Below are positions 1 to 8,416 of a stretch of DNA of 64,000 nucleotides, piece after piece. The notes beneath the pieces were generated by a model. The model worked only from the letters and a program-made list of their open reading frames with translations, ran no database searches and was not told the DNA's origin. A program made the position numbers and the translations under genes. Origin of the DNA: Bacteroidota bacterium (GTDB taxonomy: Bacteria > Bacteroidota > Bacteroidia > Palsa-965); contig JADBYT010000019.1 of assembly GCA_020402865.1 (NCBI GenBank), positions 160,267 through 224,266 of the forward strand. The letters are read 5' to 3'. Each line of letters opens with the position of its first letter. Within the stretch, counting starts at the first letter, position 1.

Positions 1-149
1 TTTTCAAAAATAATAACCTGTAGTTGAGTATATCATGTATTCGAATGCAGGCCGGGAAAATGAGCCGAAACAAAGCCAAAGGATGAATTTTAAACAGACT
101 CTAAGTTAATTATCAATAATTTTAAATGTATGTCCGCACGTTTCAGTGC

Positions 150-710
150 TTACTTTTTTACAATACCGCTTTTGATAAATGCTTCAACTTCTTCTTCGTC
201 TTTTGTATAAAATAATGGCGGGCATACCGGTTTAAGCGCCGGATTCAGAATACCATATACAGGTTGCCCATTCGTATTAAACAGCTTGATTTGAAGTACT
301 GCATTTCTTTTTCCTTCAGTAGTGATCCGATAAGTTTTACCCTGAATTATTTCAGTTTGGGTGGTGTCTTTCAATTGCTTCTTATCATCAACCGGCAACC
401 ACGCAATTACATAATTTTTCTGAATAAATTCAGGATTCCCGAAACGGTCAAGCACATCCCATTCCATACCGGGTAAAGCCATGCAGCAATAGCCGGAAAA
501 GATGACCAGTATATTCAAGTTCCGTTTTTGGGCACACACTGCCGCACTGTCAAGTTCGGTAAATGCATAGTAGGTGTATTGGCCTTCGTTTGCTTTAAAT
601 GGCCATGTGCAGCAGCAGGTGGCTGTTGTTTTTTTGTCGCCGCAGGAAATCAGTAGTGCAATACCGCTTATCGCGGCCACTTGTTTCAGTGCTTGTGCGA
701 GATGCTTCAT
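150..710 (-). CDS. Lipoprotein with degenerate DsbD-C/thioredoxin fold
   Basis: 186 aa. A signal peptide ends in the lipobox LISC (Cys23), so it should be a membrane-anchored periplasmic lipoprotein. Residues 65-140 resemble the C-terminal thioredoxin-like domain of Bacteroidota DsbD-type proteins: ILVIFSGY, then a conserved ME, then the 'NYVIAWLPVDDKKQL' strand and a 'GQPVYGILNP' cis-Pro-like segment. The usual CxxC is here C76-M-A-L79, so the first cysteine is kept and the resolving one is lost; extra cysteines sit at 32-34, 59 and 75. It is the last gene of the run that begins with the metal ATPase, 16 bp after the flippase. A disulfide-isomerase, thiol-relay or metal-binding role is inference. 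Confidence 0.7.
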   Translation of the reverse strand: MKHLAQALKQVAAISGIALLISCGDKKTTATCCCTWPFKANEGQYTYYAFTELDSAAVCAQKRNLNILVIFSGYCCMALPGMEWDVLDRFGNPEFIQKNYVIAWLPVDDKKQLKDTTQTEIIQGKTYRITTEGKRNAVLQIKLFNTNGQPVYGILNPALKPVCPPLFYTKDEEEVEAFIKSGIVKK

Positions 711-726
711 GGCCTGGAGATAAAAA

Positions 727-2001
727 TCAGCCTTTAATTTTTCTAAGCACCGCTTTTATTTCCCTCACATCTTCGCGCTGCGGCAATAAATTCTTCCATT
801 CGCCCTTTACCTTGCTTCCGGCCATAAACATGCCGAAAATGAGCAGCGAGAGTCCGCCATACGCCATTGAAGCCGACCAGCCCGCGCCCTGTACTTCAAA
901 GGCATTTATCAACGGGCCGCTGCTCAGCAGGGCAATGCCCAGCCCGGCGCATCCGGCTATGAAGTTGCGGTAATGCCTGCCTGTGCCCGAAAAATAATGC
1001 GCATACACCGTACCGAAACTCATGGCTGCAATGCCAGGCAGCAGCGACAAAAACGCACCCCTCACAGGCGAAAAATCCTTACCCAGCAGCCACGTATAAA
1101 ATGCATCGGGAAGCAGGGCAAATACCAGCAGTGCGGGTAATGTAATCAGCAAACTCAGCTTGCTAAGCCGCAGCGTATTGCGCCGCACCTCGGGCGAATC
1201 GCTGGCGTTGGCCGCGCGCGCCATGAGTATGGAAGCAATGCTGGCACTGAACAGCAAAATAGCCTCGCCCAGCGATAGCGCCGTTGAATAAATGCCCACC
1301 GCAGCATCGTCTGTGCGGCTCAGCTTTTCAAGCCGGAAATAATTTTCGCGTATCGAAAGCTGATGCGTAAGTGTGGCGGCCTGCGTGAAAAATCCGTTGA
1401 TAAACATCACCCACAGCAGCGGACGTGTTTCCTGCCGCGTAACTACATGTTTGTGTTTGAGCACAAGCACCGCAGCCACCACAGCCACCACACCCCAGCT
1501 TGCATAGCTGCCAATTACAAACGCCATGGCACTGCGCACATTTACCGCATACAGACTAAATACCACGCCTCCAATGAGCAGTGCGCCCTGCAGCAGCAGC
1601 AGAATATTATACTGACGCACCCGTTCCTGCCCAAGCAAAATATTCTGAAACACTGCGCTGAGCGATACCAGCAGGCCAATGCCCAGCACATCGCGCCCGA
1701 ATTCCTGCGGAATCTGATTGAAATACAACAGCACACTACCCACAGCCAGCGCACTGAACACCGCCCAGCCCGTAGCCGTGGCCACCAGCATACGCAGCGG
1801 CGAACGCGGCACCAGATACACCACAGAAGGGCCTCCGGCCAGATCGCTGATGAGGTGAATGAGCTGTACGCCCAGCTGTATCAGGCTTATTTTGCCACGC
1901 ACATCGGCGCCAAGTTCGTGCGTGGTGCAAAGCAGCACAATGAAATTGGCTGTAGCCACCGCCATGCGGGCCGAAAAGGTGACAAGGATATTGCGGATCA
2001 T
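727..2001 (-). CDS. Oligosaccharide flippase / polysaccharide biosynthesis membrane protein
   Basis: 424 aa with about 12 predicted membrane helices spread over the whole length. It begins MIRNILVTFSARMAVA, typical of Wzx/MATE-like polysaccharide exporters, and has the short charged loop and C-terminal basic tail of that family. Its expected role is flipping a lipid-linked saccharide across the inner membrane. The ATG overlaps the stop of the upstream formyltransferase gene by 4 bp, so the two are probably translationally coupled. Family assignment rests on topology and the overall N-terminal pattern rather than on a catalytic motif, so the substrate cannot be named. Confidence 0.75.
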   Translation of the reverse strand: MIRNILVTFSARMAVATANFIVLLCTTHELGADVRGKISLIQLGVQLIHLISDLAGGPSVVYLVPRSPLRMLVATATGWAVFSALAVGSVLLYFNQIPQEFGRDVLGIGLLVSLSAVFQNILLGQERVRQYNILLLLQGALLIGGVVFSLYAVNVRSAMAFVIGSYASWGVVAVVAAVLVLKHKHVVTRQETRPLLWVMFINGFFTQAATLTHQLSIRENYFRLEKLSRTDDAAVGIYSTALSLGEAILLFSASIASILMARAANASDSPEVRRNTLRLSKLSLLITLPALLVFALLPDAFYTWLLGKDFSPVRGAFLSLLPGIAAMSFGTVYAHYFSGTGRHYRNFIAGCAGLGIALLSSGPLINAFEVQGAGWSASMAYGGLSLLIFGMFMAGSKVKGEWKNLLPQREDVREIKAVLRKIKG

Positions 2002-3692
2002 CGGGCGAAAACGCGGGTGAGTTTACGTTTCAGCACACGACGGAACTGCGTGGCGTTAAATACAAACCGCTTGGCATCAATAAGCGTTTCACCGGCGTTG
2101 AGTACCGAAAGTGTGTGCAGACCTTTGTTGCATGTCCAGCCTGACTGCGGGGAAATGGTTCGCACAGGTTTCTCTTCAAATTCGGTAGTGCTTAATAAAG
2201 CAACCTCGTTTAGTATTACGGCCGAACCATAGTCGGCGGCGCAATCCTGTGCGGGGCGGTAGAGTTTGCCGTTGTGTACAAACGGTGTACCGCCCGGGCG
2301 CGACGAACGCACATCGGTTTTTACCGGATTGGCCGCGTGCGGCTCAAAGGTGCTGTCGCTGTTTTCGGCGCAGAAAATGTGCAGACTGGTGTTTGAGCCT
2401 TCTTCTTCAACCGTGCAGAAGAGCCAGAACCGGCCTGCATATTCAACCACCGTGCTGTCCACCGCCGAAACGCCGTGCAGCAAATGCATCACTGTTTTTT
2501 CGGGATTGTTGGCGTAGCGCAGCGATACGTTGTAGTTTTCGTGCGATTCGGGAAGGAGCATTTGTTCATCGCCTACTTTAAACAGGTAAGGGTAGGAGAG
2601 ATGGTGTTCGCGTTCGAGCCAGCGCTCCGTGTTGCCGCTGCGTGTAAGGCGAGCAATTACGCCTTTACCTGTTTTGTAGCTGAAATGCTCGCACAGCAGC
2701 AGTTCGTTGCCTTGCTCATCCACACCGCCAAACGGGTCGGCAAAAAATTCGTCGTGTGCTTCGGGGGCAATCCAGTGTACGGGCTGTGTAATTCCGTTTT
2801 CGAGAATATCGGTAATCGATTGGGCAACGATACCGGTGTGCCAGATTTCGTGGCGGAAAAGTTCGGTGTAGTGGAATTGCAGTGCGGCAAAAAACTGTTG
2901 CATGCCCGCCAGTACAAAGCGCATGTTTACGGGGTAGCGCGTAATTTTTGCCGTGCTGCTAACCGGTGCGGCTTCTGCGCGGTGTGTAATGCCGTTGTGC
3001 AAATCGGTGAGTGCGTTGCGCATCCACGGAGTGGTGCCGTTGAGCAATTGATTAAGCTGTGCGCGGTATGATTTGCGGATGGTGCGGAAATAACCTTTGC
3101 GCAGCACCACGCCGCTGTCGAGCGTTTCGGTGAGGCGTTGCAGGATGGCGCCGGTTACGGGCACGCCGCGCACCATTTCCCAAAAGCCGGGAGGCCCGCC
3201 GCGAAACTGTTGTTCATCGCCGTGGTGATAGCTCCACACGCCGTAACGTGCGGCAGTGAGAATATCTCCGCGCAGAATGTTGAAGCCGAAACGCAGAATC
3301 ACATCGGCATTGGCGGCGCGTATTTTCGCTATGGCTTCGTCGGAAAAATAGTCGGCGTGTTTGCCTTTGCGTGTGGCGGCTACTTTCATGCGCGGCAGCT
3401 TTTCAAGCTCATCGCTCATGTCAACCGGCTGCAACGCATCAATTTTTGCCAGCCGTGTGCGCTGATACACACGCCAGAAGAAATGCCGCCACGGATAGCT
3501 GAACGGTTTTTTGAGTGTGGCGCCTTGAATGTGTGAGGCGTTTTCGGCCACAAGCACAATTTCCGCAAAGGGCAGTTGCATTACTGCACGCAGTGTGGCA
3601 GCTTCCCAGGCGTCAAAGGTTAAACTGTTGCACAGCAGCACGAGCCGGAGTGGCTTTGCTTCATGAGCGGATGAGTTGGCTGTAGCGTTCAT
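1998..3692 (-). CDS. Formyltransferase-like / five-bladed propeller fusion protein
   Basis: 564 aa with two parts. Residues 15-230 look like a formyltransferase fold: LRLVLLCNSLTFDAWE at the start, ILRFGFNIL, then YHHGDEQQFRGGPPGFWEM and TGAILQRL. The H-x(n)-D features of methionyl-tRNA or sugar N-formyltransferases are recognisable. Residues 290-540 carry the motif ADPFG followed by repeated blades, as in the GINT1-type domain (glucosamine inositolphosphorylceramide transferase N-terminal domain) seen in plant and bacterial sugar-modifying proteins. It overlaps the upstream GT4 gene by 32 bp and the downstream flippase by 4 bp, so a role in modifying a glycan or glycolipid is likely. The exact substrate is unknown. 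Confidence 0.7.
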   Translation of the reverse strand: MNATANSSAHEAKPLRLVLLCNSLTFDAWEAATLRAVMQLPFAEIVLVAENASHIQGATLKKPFSYPWRHFFWRVYQRTRLAKIDALQPVDMSDELEKLPRMKVAATRKGKHADYFSDEAIAKIRAANADVILRFGFNILRGDILTAARYGVWSYHHGDEQQFRGGPPGFWEMVRGVPVTGAILQRLTETLDSGVVLRKGYFRTIRKSYRAQLNQLLNGTTPWMRNALTDLHNGITHRAEAAPVSSTAKITRYPVNMRFVLAGMQQFFAALQFHYTELFRHEIWHTGIVAQSITDILENGITQPVHWIAPEAHDEFFADPFGGVDEQGNELLLCEHFSYKTGKGVIARLTRSGNTERWLEREHHLSYPYLFKVGDEQMLLPESHENYNVSLRYANNPEKTVMHLLHGVSAVDSTVVEYAGRFWLFCTVEEEGSNTSLHIFCAENSDSTFEPHAANPVKTDVRSSRPGGTPFVHNGKLYRPAQDCAADYGSAVILNEVALLSTTEFEEKPVRTISPQSGWTCNKGLHTLSVLNAGETLIDAKRFVFNATQFRRVLKRKLTRVFAR

Positions 3693-4836
3693 TCAGTTCG
3701 CGGCGCACGGCTTGTGTGCTGTAGGTGGCTACGGCGTGTTCGCGTATGGCGGCACGGTTGTAGCGGTGGTAATGCTTTTTCAGTTCGAGCACCGCACGGC
3801 GAAGTTCGTCTTCATTGCCCGGTTGTGCAAGTATTCCCTGCTGTTCGTTAACCATTTGCGGAATTCCGCCTGTGCGCGTGGCTATTACGGGCATTCCGCA
3901 GCTTTGTGCCTCGGCTATTACGCAGGGCATGCCTTCAAAATGACTGAACATGAGCAGGGCGTGGCTGTGCTGCATGGCTACGGCTACTTCGGCCGGTGTT
4001 TTCTGTCCTTCAAAAAATACATTTTCACCCAGCACACCCAAACCTGCGGCTGTTGTTTCGTGCAACGCACGTTCGGCACCCTCTCCAATAATCCGCAACC
4101 GTATTTTTTCATCGCGCAGCATACTCATCACGCGAAGCATTCCCGAAATATTTTTTTCTCTTTCGGTGAGTGAAGATACGTGAAGCAGTTCAAAAGGTTC
4201 TTCATGAACCAGTACCGGTGCGGGTTTAAAAAGTTCGGTATCGGTTACATTGTGCAGCATTGAATAGTTTCCCTGTAAACCATGTGCCTGCATGGCCTGC
4301 TGCATTTTTTCCGAAACGATGGTAATGTGTTTCGCGCGTTTTACAATGCGTTCGGTGTAAGTACGCATGAGCAGGCCGTTGTAGTTGCCGTCTTCGGGCA
4401 TATAGCCCGACCAGTGTTCGGAAATAATGAGGGGCACGTTCAACTCGCGCAGCAGGGGCAGTGTGGCTACGGCGCCGCGCCAGATTACGTGCAGGTGCAG
4501 CAATCCGGGTGTGCCGTTGCGCATAATGGCTTCGGCCACGCCTGCACGAATGGCGTTTACGTAGCGGCGGCTTTTGCGGTATTTGCCCAGCAGGGGCAGC
4601 GAAGTGGTTTGCGGCGAGTAGGATACGCGTATCTCGGTAAGTGCGCCGTGCTGCTCCACACCGGTTACAATATTGTTTCCGGTAAGCGCCGCATCAGGGT
4701 AGGCAAATACTACTGAAACGCGGTAATCGAGTGCGGCGGTTTGTGCGTGGCGTTGAATGAAAATGCCCTGCACCGGTGCCGATATGTGCGGATACCAGCT
4801 TGCAATGTAAAGCAGATGCGGACGTGAATCATTCAT
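3661..4836 (-). CDS. Glycosyltransferase family 4 (GT-B)
   Basis: 391 aa. The N-terminal Rossmann domain starts HLLYIASWYPHISAPVQGIF, and the C-terminal domain contains LLHVSSLTEREKNISGMLR and the donor-binding stretch HFEGMPCVIAEAQSCGMPVI with ATRTGGIPQMV. The E-x(7)-E signature of GT4 (E in FEG and in IAEA) is present. It should transfer a nucleotide-sugar-derived residue at the cytoplasmic face during surface polysaccharide synthesis. It lies 6 bp behind the metal ATPase gene and overlaps the formyltransferase fusion by 32 bp, so the cluster probably forms one transcript. The sugar specificity cannot be read from sequence. Confidence 0.9.
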   Translation of the reverse strand: MNDSRPHLLYIASWYPHISAPVQGIFIQRHAQTAALDYRVSVVFAYPDAALTGNNIVTGVEQHGALTEIRVSYSPQTTSLPLLGKYRKSRRYVNAIRAGVAEAIMRNGTPGLLHLHVIWRGAVATLPLLRELNVPLIISEHWSGYMPEDGNYNGLLMRTYTERIVKRAKHITIVSEKMQQAMQAHGLQGNYSMLHNVTDTELFKPAPVLVHEEPFELLHVSSLTEREKNISGMLRVMSMLRDEKIRLRIIGEGAERALHETTAAGLGVLGENVFFEGQKTPAEVAVAMQHSHALLMFSHFEGMPCVIAEAQSCGMPVIATRTGGIPQMVNEQQGILAQPGNEDELRRAVLELKKHYHRYNRAAIREHAVATYSTQAVRRELNERYSQLIRS

Positions 4837-4842
4837 ACTGCT

Positions 4843-6990
4843 TTAAGTTAGCTTTTTTGTGCGAAGACGGATGGAGTTTCCGATTACAATTACATCTGAA
4901 AACGCCATAGACAGCGCGGCAATCATGGGCGAGAGCAGTCCGGCGGCGGCAAGCGGTATGGCAATTACGTTGTAGAAAAATGCCCAGAACAGGTTTTGCC
5001 TGATTGTGCGCAGGGTGTGGTGGCTGATGAGCAGTGTATCGCGCAGTTTGCGTAAATCGGCAGTGCCGGCCAGCAGCACCTGTGCCGATTGCAGGGCGGC
5101 CGGTGTGGCTTCGCCGTGGGCAATGCCTGCGTGGGCGCGGGCCAGTGCAGGGGCATCGTTTATGCCGTCGCCTACCATGGCAGTGGTGCCTTGTGCGGCA
5201 AAGCGGGCAATGTGGTTGAGTTTCTGATCGGGAAGCTGTGCGGCCAGCACTTCCTGTATGCCGATTGCAGCGGCTACTTCGTGGCATTTTTCGGCGCGGT
5301 CGCCGCTGAGCAGCACGGTGTGTATGCCGCGGCTGTGTATAAAGTCAATCAGTTCTTTCATGCCGGGCCGCACTTCATCGCGCAGGTCGGCGGTGGCCAC
5401 GGGCAGGCCGTTGCAGAGCAGGTAAATATCGTGCTGCCCGGCGTTGTGGTTTTCGGGCAGCAGCCGCCACGAGCCTGCGGCCCAAAGGTTGCCCAGTGCA
5501 TCGCGTCCTTCAATGCCGGTGCCTGCAATTTCGCGGAGTCCGGTGAGTGCTGCGGCCTGCACATTGCCCTGCTTTGTGAGCAACGCCACCACCGACTTAG
5601 CCAGCGGGTGTGCCGATTGCTGTTCGAGGCCGAGCAGGATGCGTTGAAGTTGCACCGCATTGTGGCCGGGCATTGGGGTAAGCGTTATTTCGCTGAACAC
5701 GCCCGTGGTGAGCGTGCCCGTTTTGTCGAACACGATGGTGCGCACGTTGGCCAGCGTTTCCAGTGTGCGTCCGCCGCGAAGCAGAATTCCGCTGCGTGCT
5801 GCGCGTCCGGCCCCCACCATAACGGCTGTGGGTGTGGCCAGCCCCATGGCACAGGGGCAGGAAATGACCAGTACGGCAATACTGCGCAGCAGAGCTTCTC
5901 GCAGGCCGGTGTCGATGAGCCAGAGGTTTACGGCCAGCGTAATAAGTGCAATGAGCACAACGGCGGGCACGAATACGGCACTTATTTTATCGGCCAGCTG
6001 CTGCACGGGCGGTTTTTCCTGCTGGGCCTGTTTTACGAGGTCGATGATTTTTGCCAGCAGGGTGTTTTTGCCGGTGCGTATTACGCGTGCGCGCAGGGGG
6101 CCTTGCAGCAGAATGGTACCTCCGGTGAGGCTGTCGCCGGGCTGTTTGTTTACGGGAATGGCCTCGCCGGTCATCATGGCTTCGTTGGCGGCTCCGCTGC
6201 CTTCGGTAACGGTGGCATCGGCCGGCACGGCATCGCCGGTGTTGAGCTGGAGCAGGTCGCCCACGCGCAGGCTGGCGGCGGGTACTTCTTCAATGTGTTC
6301 GTGGTTGCCGTGACTGGTAATGCGGCGTGCAGTGGAAGGCTGCAGGGCGGCCAGTTCGTCTATGGCGGTGGTGGTGCGCTTTACAGCCCGGTGTTCGAAT
6401 ACGTTGCCCAGCAGCACAAGGGTAATGATGGTGGCTGTGGTTTCGAAAAACAGGTAATTGTGTACTTCGTGGGCATTGGCCGCCGTAAACCAGCCAAAAA
6501 GGCTGTAGCCAAAGGCAGCGGTAGAGCCAAGCAGAATAAGCACATCCATATTGGCCACGCCCGATCGTACCGAACCCCAGGCACTTCGCGCAAAATGAAA
6601 ACCGCCCACAGCCAGCACCGGCAGGCAAAGCGCCAGCTGCACCCAGGGCTGGTTTATCCACGCGCCGTGCCCGAACAGCATGTGTCCGAAGAAGAGCGGC
6701 ACGGTAAACACAAGGCAAAACCAGAATTTCTGCTCTGTAGTGAGGCGCAGCGGCTGTTTTTGGTCGGCAGCCGCAGGCTCCACCACGCGGTAGCCCAGCG
6801 AGGTAATGTCGCTCACCACCTGTTGCCGGGTGGTTTCGGGCGCCAGTTCCAGAGTAGCTTCGCCCGTGGCAAAATTCACCTGAACCTGCTGATGCCCGCC
6901 CTTTGTGAGTTTCCGGGTAATGCCCAGTGCACAGTTGGCGCAGTCCATCCCCTCAATTTTCAGCTCAATATGTCGTTCATCCGTGCTCAT
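4843..6990 (-). CDS. copA: CPx-type copper-translocating P-type ATPase
   Basis: 715 aa from ATG 6990; a longer frame to 7038 exists but would run across the tRNA-His promoter. Seen: one N-terminal HMA domain with GMDCANC (residues 14-20), eight membrane segments, TGE actuator loop (MTGEAIP), the CPC metal site in SCPCAMGLATP, phosphorylation loop DKTGTLT, the HP motif (SAHPLAKS) and GDGINDAP. TM7 has the expected YN. TM8 reads MAFSD where Cu(I) pumps usually have MxxSS, an unusual substitution. It exports Cu(I)-like ions or loads periplasmic cuproenzymes. No chaperone or cytochrome oxidase gene is beside it; instead it heads a glycan operon. Confidence 0.92.
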   Translation of the reverse strand: MSTDERHIELKIEGMDCANCALGITRKLTKGGHQQVQVNFATGEATLELAPETTRQQVVSDITSLGYRVVEPAAADQKQPLRLTTEQKFWFCLVFTVPLFFGHMLFGHGAWINQPWVQLALCLPVLAVGGFHFARSAWGSVRSGVANMDVLILLGSTAAFGYSLFGWFTAANAHEVHNYLFFETTATIITLVLLGNVFEHRAVKRTTTAIDELAALQPSTARRITSHGNHEHIEEVPAASLRVGDLLQLNTGDAVPADATVTEGSGAANEAMMTGEAIPVNKQPGDSLTGGTILLQGPLRARVIRTGKNTLLAKIIDLVKQAQQEKPPVQQLADKISAVFVPAVVLIALITLAVNLWLIDTGLREALLRSIAVLVISCPCAMGLATPTAVMVGAGRAARSGILLRGGRTLETLANVRTIVFDKTGTLTTGVFSEITLTPMPGHNAVQLQRILLGLEQQSAHPLAKSVVALLTKQGNVQAAALTGLREIAGTGIEGRDALGNLWAAGSWRLLPENHNAGQHDIYLLCNGLPVATADLRDEVRPGMKELIDFIHSRGIHTVLLSGDRAEKCHEVAAAIGIQEVLAAQLPDQKLNHIARFAAQGTTAMVGDGINDAPALARAHAGIAHGEATPAALQSAQVLLAGTADLRKLRDTLLISHHTLRTIRQNLFWAFFYNVIAIPLAAAGLLSPMIAALSMAFSDVIVIGNSIRLRTKKLT

Positions 6991-7024
6991 CTCCACAAAT
7001 TTACATTTTTCATGGCCTTGTTTG

Positions 7025-7055
7025 TTTGGAGAATACAAGTGAAGCGTTATCTTTG
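7025..7055 (+). promoter_or_regulatory. Bacteroidota-type promoter for tRNA-His
   Basis: TTTG at 7025-7028, a 19-bp spacer and TATCTTTG at 7048-7055 match the -33 TTTG / -7 TAnnTTTG consensus exactly. The predicted start of transcription lies near 7062, about 20 bases before the tRNA. Confidence 0.85.
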
Positions 7056-7084
7056 CACCCGTTCTGCTGAAAAGCAGTTTACAT

Positions 7085-7162
7085 GGTAGGTATAGCTCAG
7101 TTGGTTAGAGCACCAGATTGTGGTTCTGGGGGTCGTCGGTTCGAGCCCGATTATCTACCCCA
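7085..7162 (+). tRNA. tRNA-His (GTG anticodon)
   Basis: A full cloverleaf is readable. The extra G-1 (7085) pairs with C73 (7159), the hallmark of tRNA-His. The acceptor stem is GTAGGTA (7086-7092) with TATCTAC (7152-7158), one G-U pair. The D-stem is GCTC/GAGC, the anticodon loop reads TTGTGGT with anticodon GTG, and the T-loop is GGTTCGAGCCC. CCA is encoded at 7160-7162. It has its own promoter and terminator, so it is a single-gene transcript. Confidence 0.97.
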
Positions 7163-7192
7163 AAAAGCAGCCTTTTCCGGCTGCTTTTTTCG
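7162..7192 (+). terminator. Rho-independent terminator of tRNA-His
   Basis: The stem AAAAAGCAGCC / GGCTGCTTTTT with loop TTTTCC starts directly at the tRNA 3' end and runs into a T tract. Confidence 0.9.
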
Positions 7193-7391
7193 TTTTCTTC
7201 AAAAATCCCCGCAACTGCGCGATGCATCGCGCAGTTGCGCGAATCCAAAAGGGAAAATGCCTCCGGCATTTTCTACAGTCACAATCAGTACAGGGAGTTT
7301 CCGGGCACAATCCCTCTCGCGCGAAGCGCGAACCAAAAATCCTCCAGCGTTTTTCCGGAAAAAAACTCCGCGTGCGAAGCACAAACAAAAA
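7193..7391. repeat. Non-coding spacer packed with short palindromes
   Basis: No gene is supported here. It holds a perfect 30-bp palindrome at 7210-7239 with core GCGCGATGCATCGCGC, a second hairpin GAAAATGCC/GGCATTTTC at about 7253-7273, and a GCGCG-AAG-CGCG motif near 7318-7331. The first core matches the REP-like palindromes that follow the RAYT transposase at the end of the window, so this is plausibly a dispersed REP-type repeat. Confidence 0.6.
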
Positions 7392-7419
7392 AAGAGGCTG
7401 TCTGTTACAACAACCTCTT
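7392..7419 (-). terminator. Terminator of the 102-aa gene
   Basis: The stem AAGAGGCTGT/ACAACCTCTT has one mismatch and is followed on the minus strand by a run of seven T. It lies 30 bp past the stop codon at 7449. Confidence 0.75.
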
Positions 7420-7448
7420 CTCCTAAAAAAAGTGGCATTCCCTGAAGG

Positions 7449-7757
7449 TTAATCAACCTTCTTCAAACCCACTTTGCTTACATCGGCCGGTGAGCCGGTA
7501 TTGGTAACCTGCATAAGCATAATGTTGTAAGTAACCGGTGCAGAGCCCGCATTGATTACCCAGATGTGCGGGCCTGAAGAATTCGCACTGCCGCCATTGT
7601 AGTACCCGTTTTCTACCTGCAACATACCCTGTGTGGTGGCAATTACTGTTCCCTGATAGAAATCGCCGGTATCAGCACCATACACACAGTATTTGAATGT
7701 GGTGTTGGCTGGAATGGTGACATTGGAAATTACAACGCCATAGTTTACGTTAGCCAT
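7449..7757 (-). CDS. Hypothetical 102-aa protein, beta-rich
   Basis: Not recognised. The start is taken at ATG 7757 (MANVNYGVVISN); an in-frame extension to 7850 is basic, lacks similarity in character and looks like leader sequence. The protein has no signal peptide. It alternates short hydrophobic strands with Gly/Asn/Thr turns (VTIPANTTFKYCVYG, GPHIWVINAGSAPVTYNIM), suggesting a small beta-sandwich, possibly a fibre or adhesin domain. It ends basic (KVGLKKVD). It is the downstream neighbour of another unrecognised minus-strand gene (7975-8400) and has its own terminator. Function unknown. Confidence 0.6.
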   Translation of the reverse strand: MANVNYGVVISNVTIPANTTFKYCVYGADTGDFYQGTVIATTQGMLQVENGYYNGGSANSSGPHIWVINAGSAPVTYNIMLMQVTNTGSPADVSKVGLKKVD

Positions 7758-7974
7758 GATAAATTGTATTTGAAGTTGTTCCTGCTCGTAGGCTTTTCGG
7801 ATAACGCCTCTGTAAATCGCCTTGCAGAAAAGCTTGTTTTTTCCCGGCATTTCGGGAGTGGTACAGCTCCACGTTGATGCATCCTTGCTGAAAATAGCCG
7901 GCCACCCCGGCTGCAGAGCCGGATTTTAAGAAGTGAGTGACGTAACCGGAAGTGTTAAGCGGCGACGATAAATC

Positions 7975-8400
7975 TTATCGTTTGTCGTCTTCTGTAGGCA
8001 CAGTTCCTACAAGAATTATTTCCATGATCTCTGTATTTGATGCTGTGCTTAGTAAAATGTGAACACTAAAATCTTTTAGTGAATTACCCTGTGATACGTA
8101 CATAAACCGATTGCCAGGCTCTGGCCCCTTTTTCCATTTACTATCACTTCGTAATTTTACTTTACCATCCTGATCGAGAAACAGTGTGATGGGAGGGAGG
8201 GTATTTACGGTGAAGCTAAAATTAACTCCCGTATCTATACAGGGAACAGTTGTATTCTGATCCAGTGTTAAGGAAATATTCTGGCCGTATATAACTGAGG
8301 TAACAGCTCCTGTTTGCATAAGAAGTCCAACCTTGCTGAAGCTGGTAAGCATTCCGTTAAACTGTCCTGATGGTTTTGTGGGAAGGGTTGTGGTGCTCAT
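7975..8400 (-). CDS. Hypothetical 141-aa protein
   Basis: Not recognised. The ATG at 8400 (MSTTTLPTKPSGQ) is preferred to an in-frame ATG at 8436, because the 12-base leader element CCTAAAAAACAA sits 4 bases before it. The identical 12-mer lies 5 bases before the start of the 563-aa gene at 15710. The protein has no signal peptide or membrane helix and is predicted mainly beta (SVIYGQNISLTLDQNTTV, ITLFLDQDGKVKL), with an acidic-basic tail EDDKR. The shared leader and similar composition suggest it belongs with the 14019-16138 genes, but this is inference. Confidence 0.6.
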   Translation of the reverse strand: MSTTTLPTKPSGQFNGMLTSFSKVGLLMQTGAVTSVIYGQNISLTLDQNTTVPCIDTGVNFSFTVNTLPPITLFLDQDGKVKLRSDSKWKKGPEPGNRFMYVSQGNSLKDFSVHILLSTASNTEIMEIILVGTVPTEDDKR

Positions 8401-8404
8401 GGTG

Positions 8405-8416
8405 TTGTTTTTTAGG
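8405..8416 (-). promoter_or_regulatory. Shared 12-base leader element, copy 1
   Basis: On the minus strand this reads CCTAAAAAACAA, 4 bases before ATG 8400. An exact copy is at 15716-15727. It may be an A-rich ribosome loading site, as Bacteroidota often lack Shine-Dalgarno sequences, or a regulatory box. Confidence 0.4.

Noticed and set aside
5089..7089. A 666-codon open frame opposite copA
   Set aside because: It is the complementary shadow of a well-supported P-type ATPase gene and its translation has no recognisable domain.
7083..7445. Open frames over tRNA-His and the following spacer
   Set aside because: They read through the tRNA, its terminator and palindromes; length is due to low stop density, and no start or family supports them.
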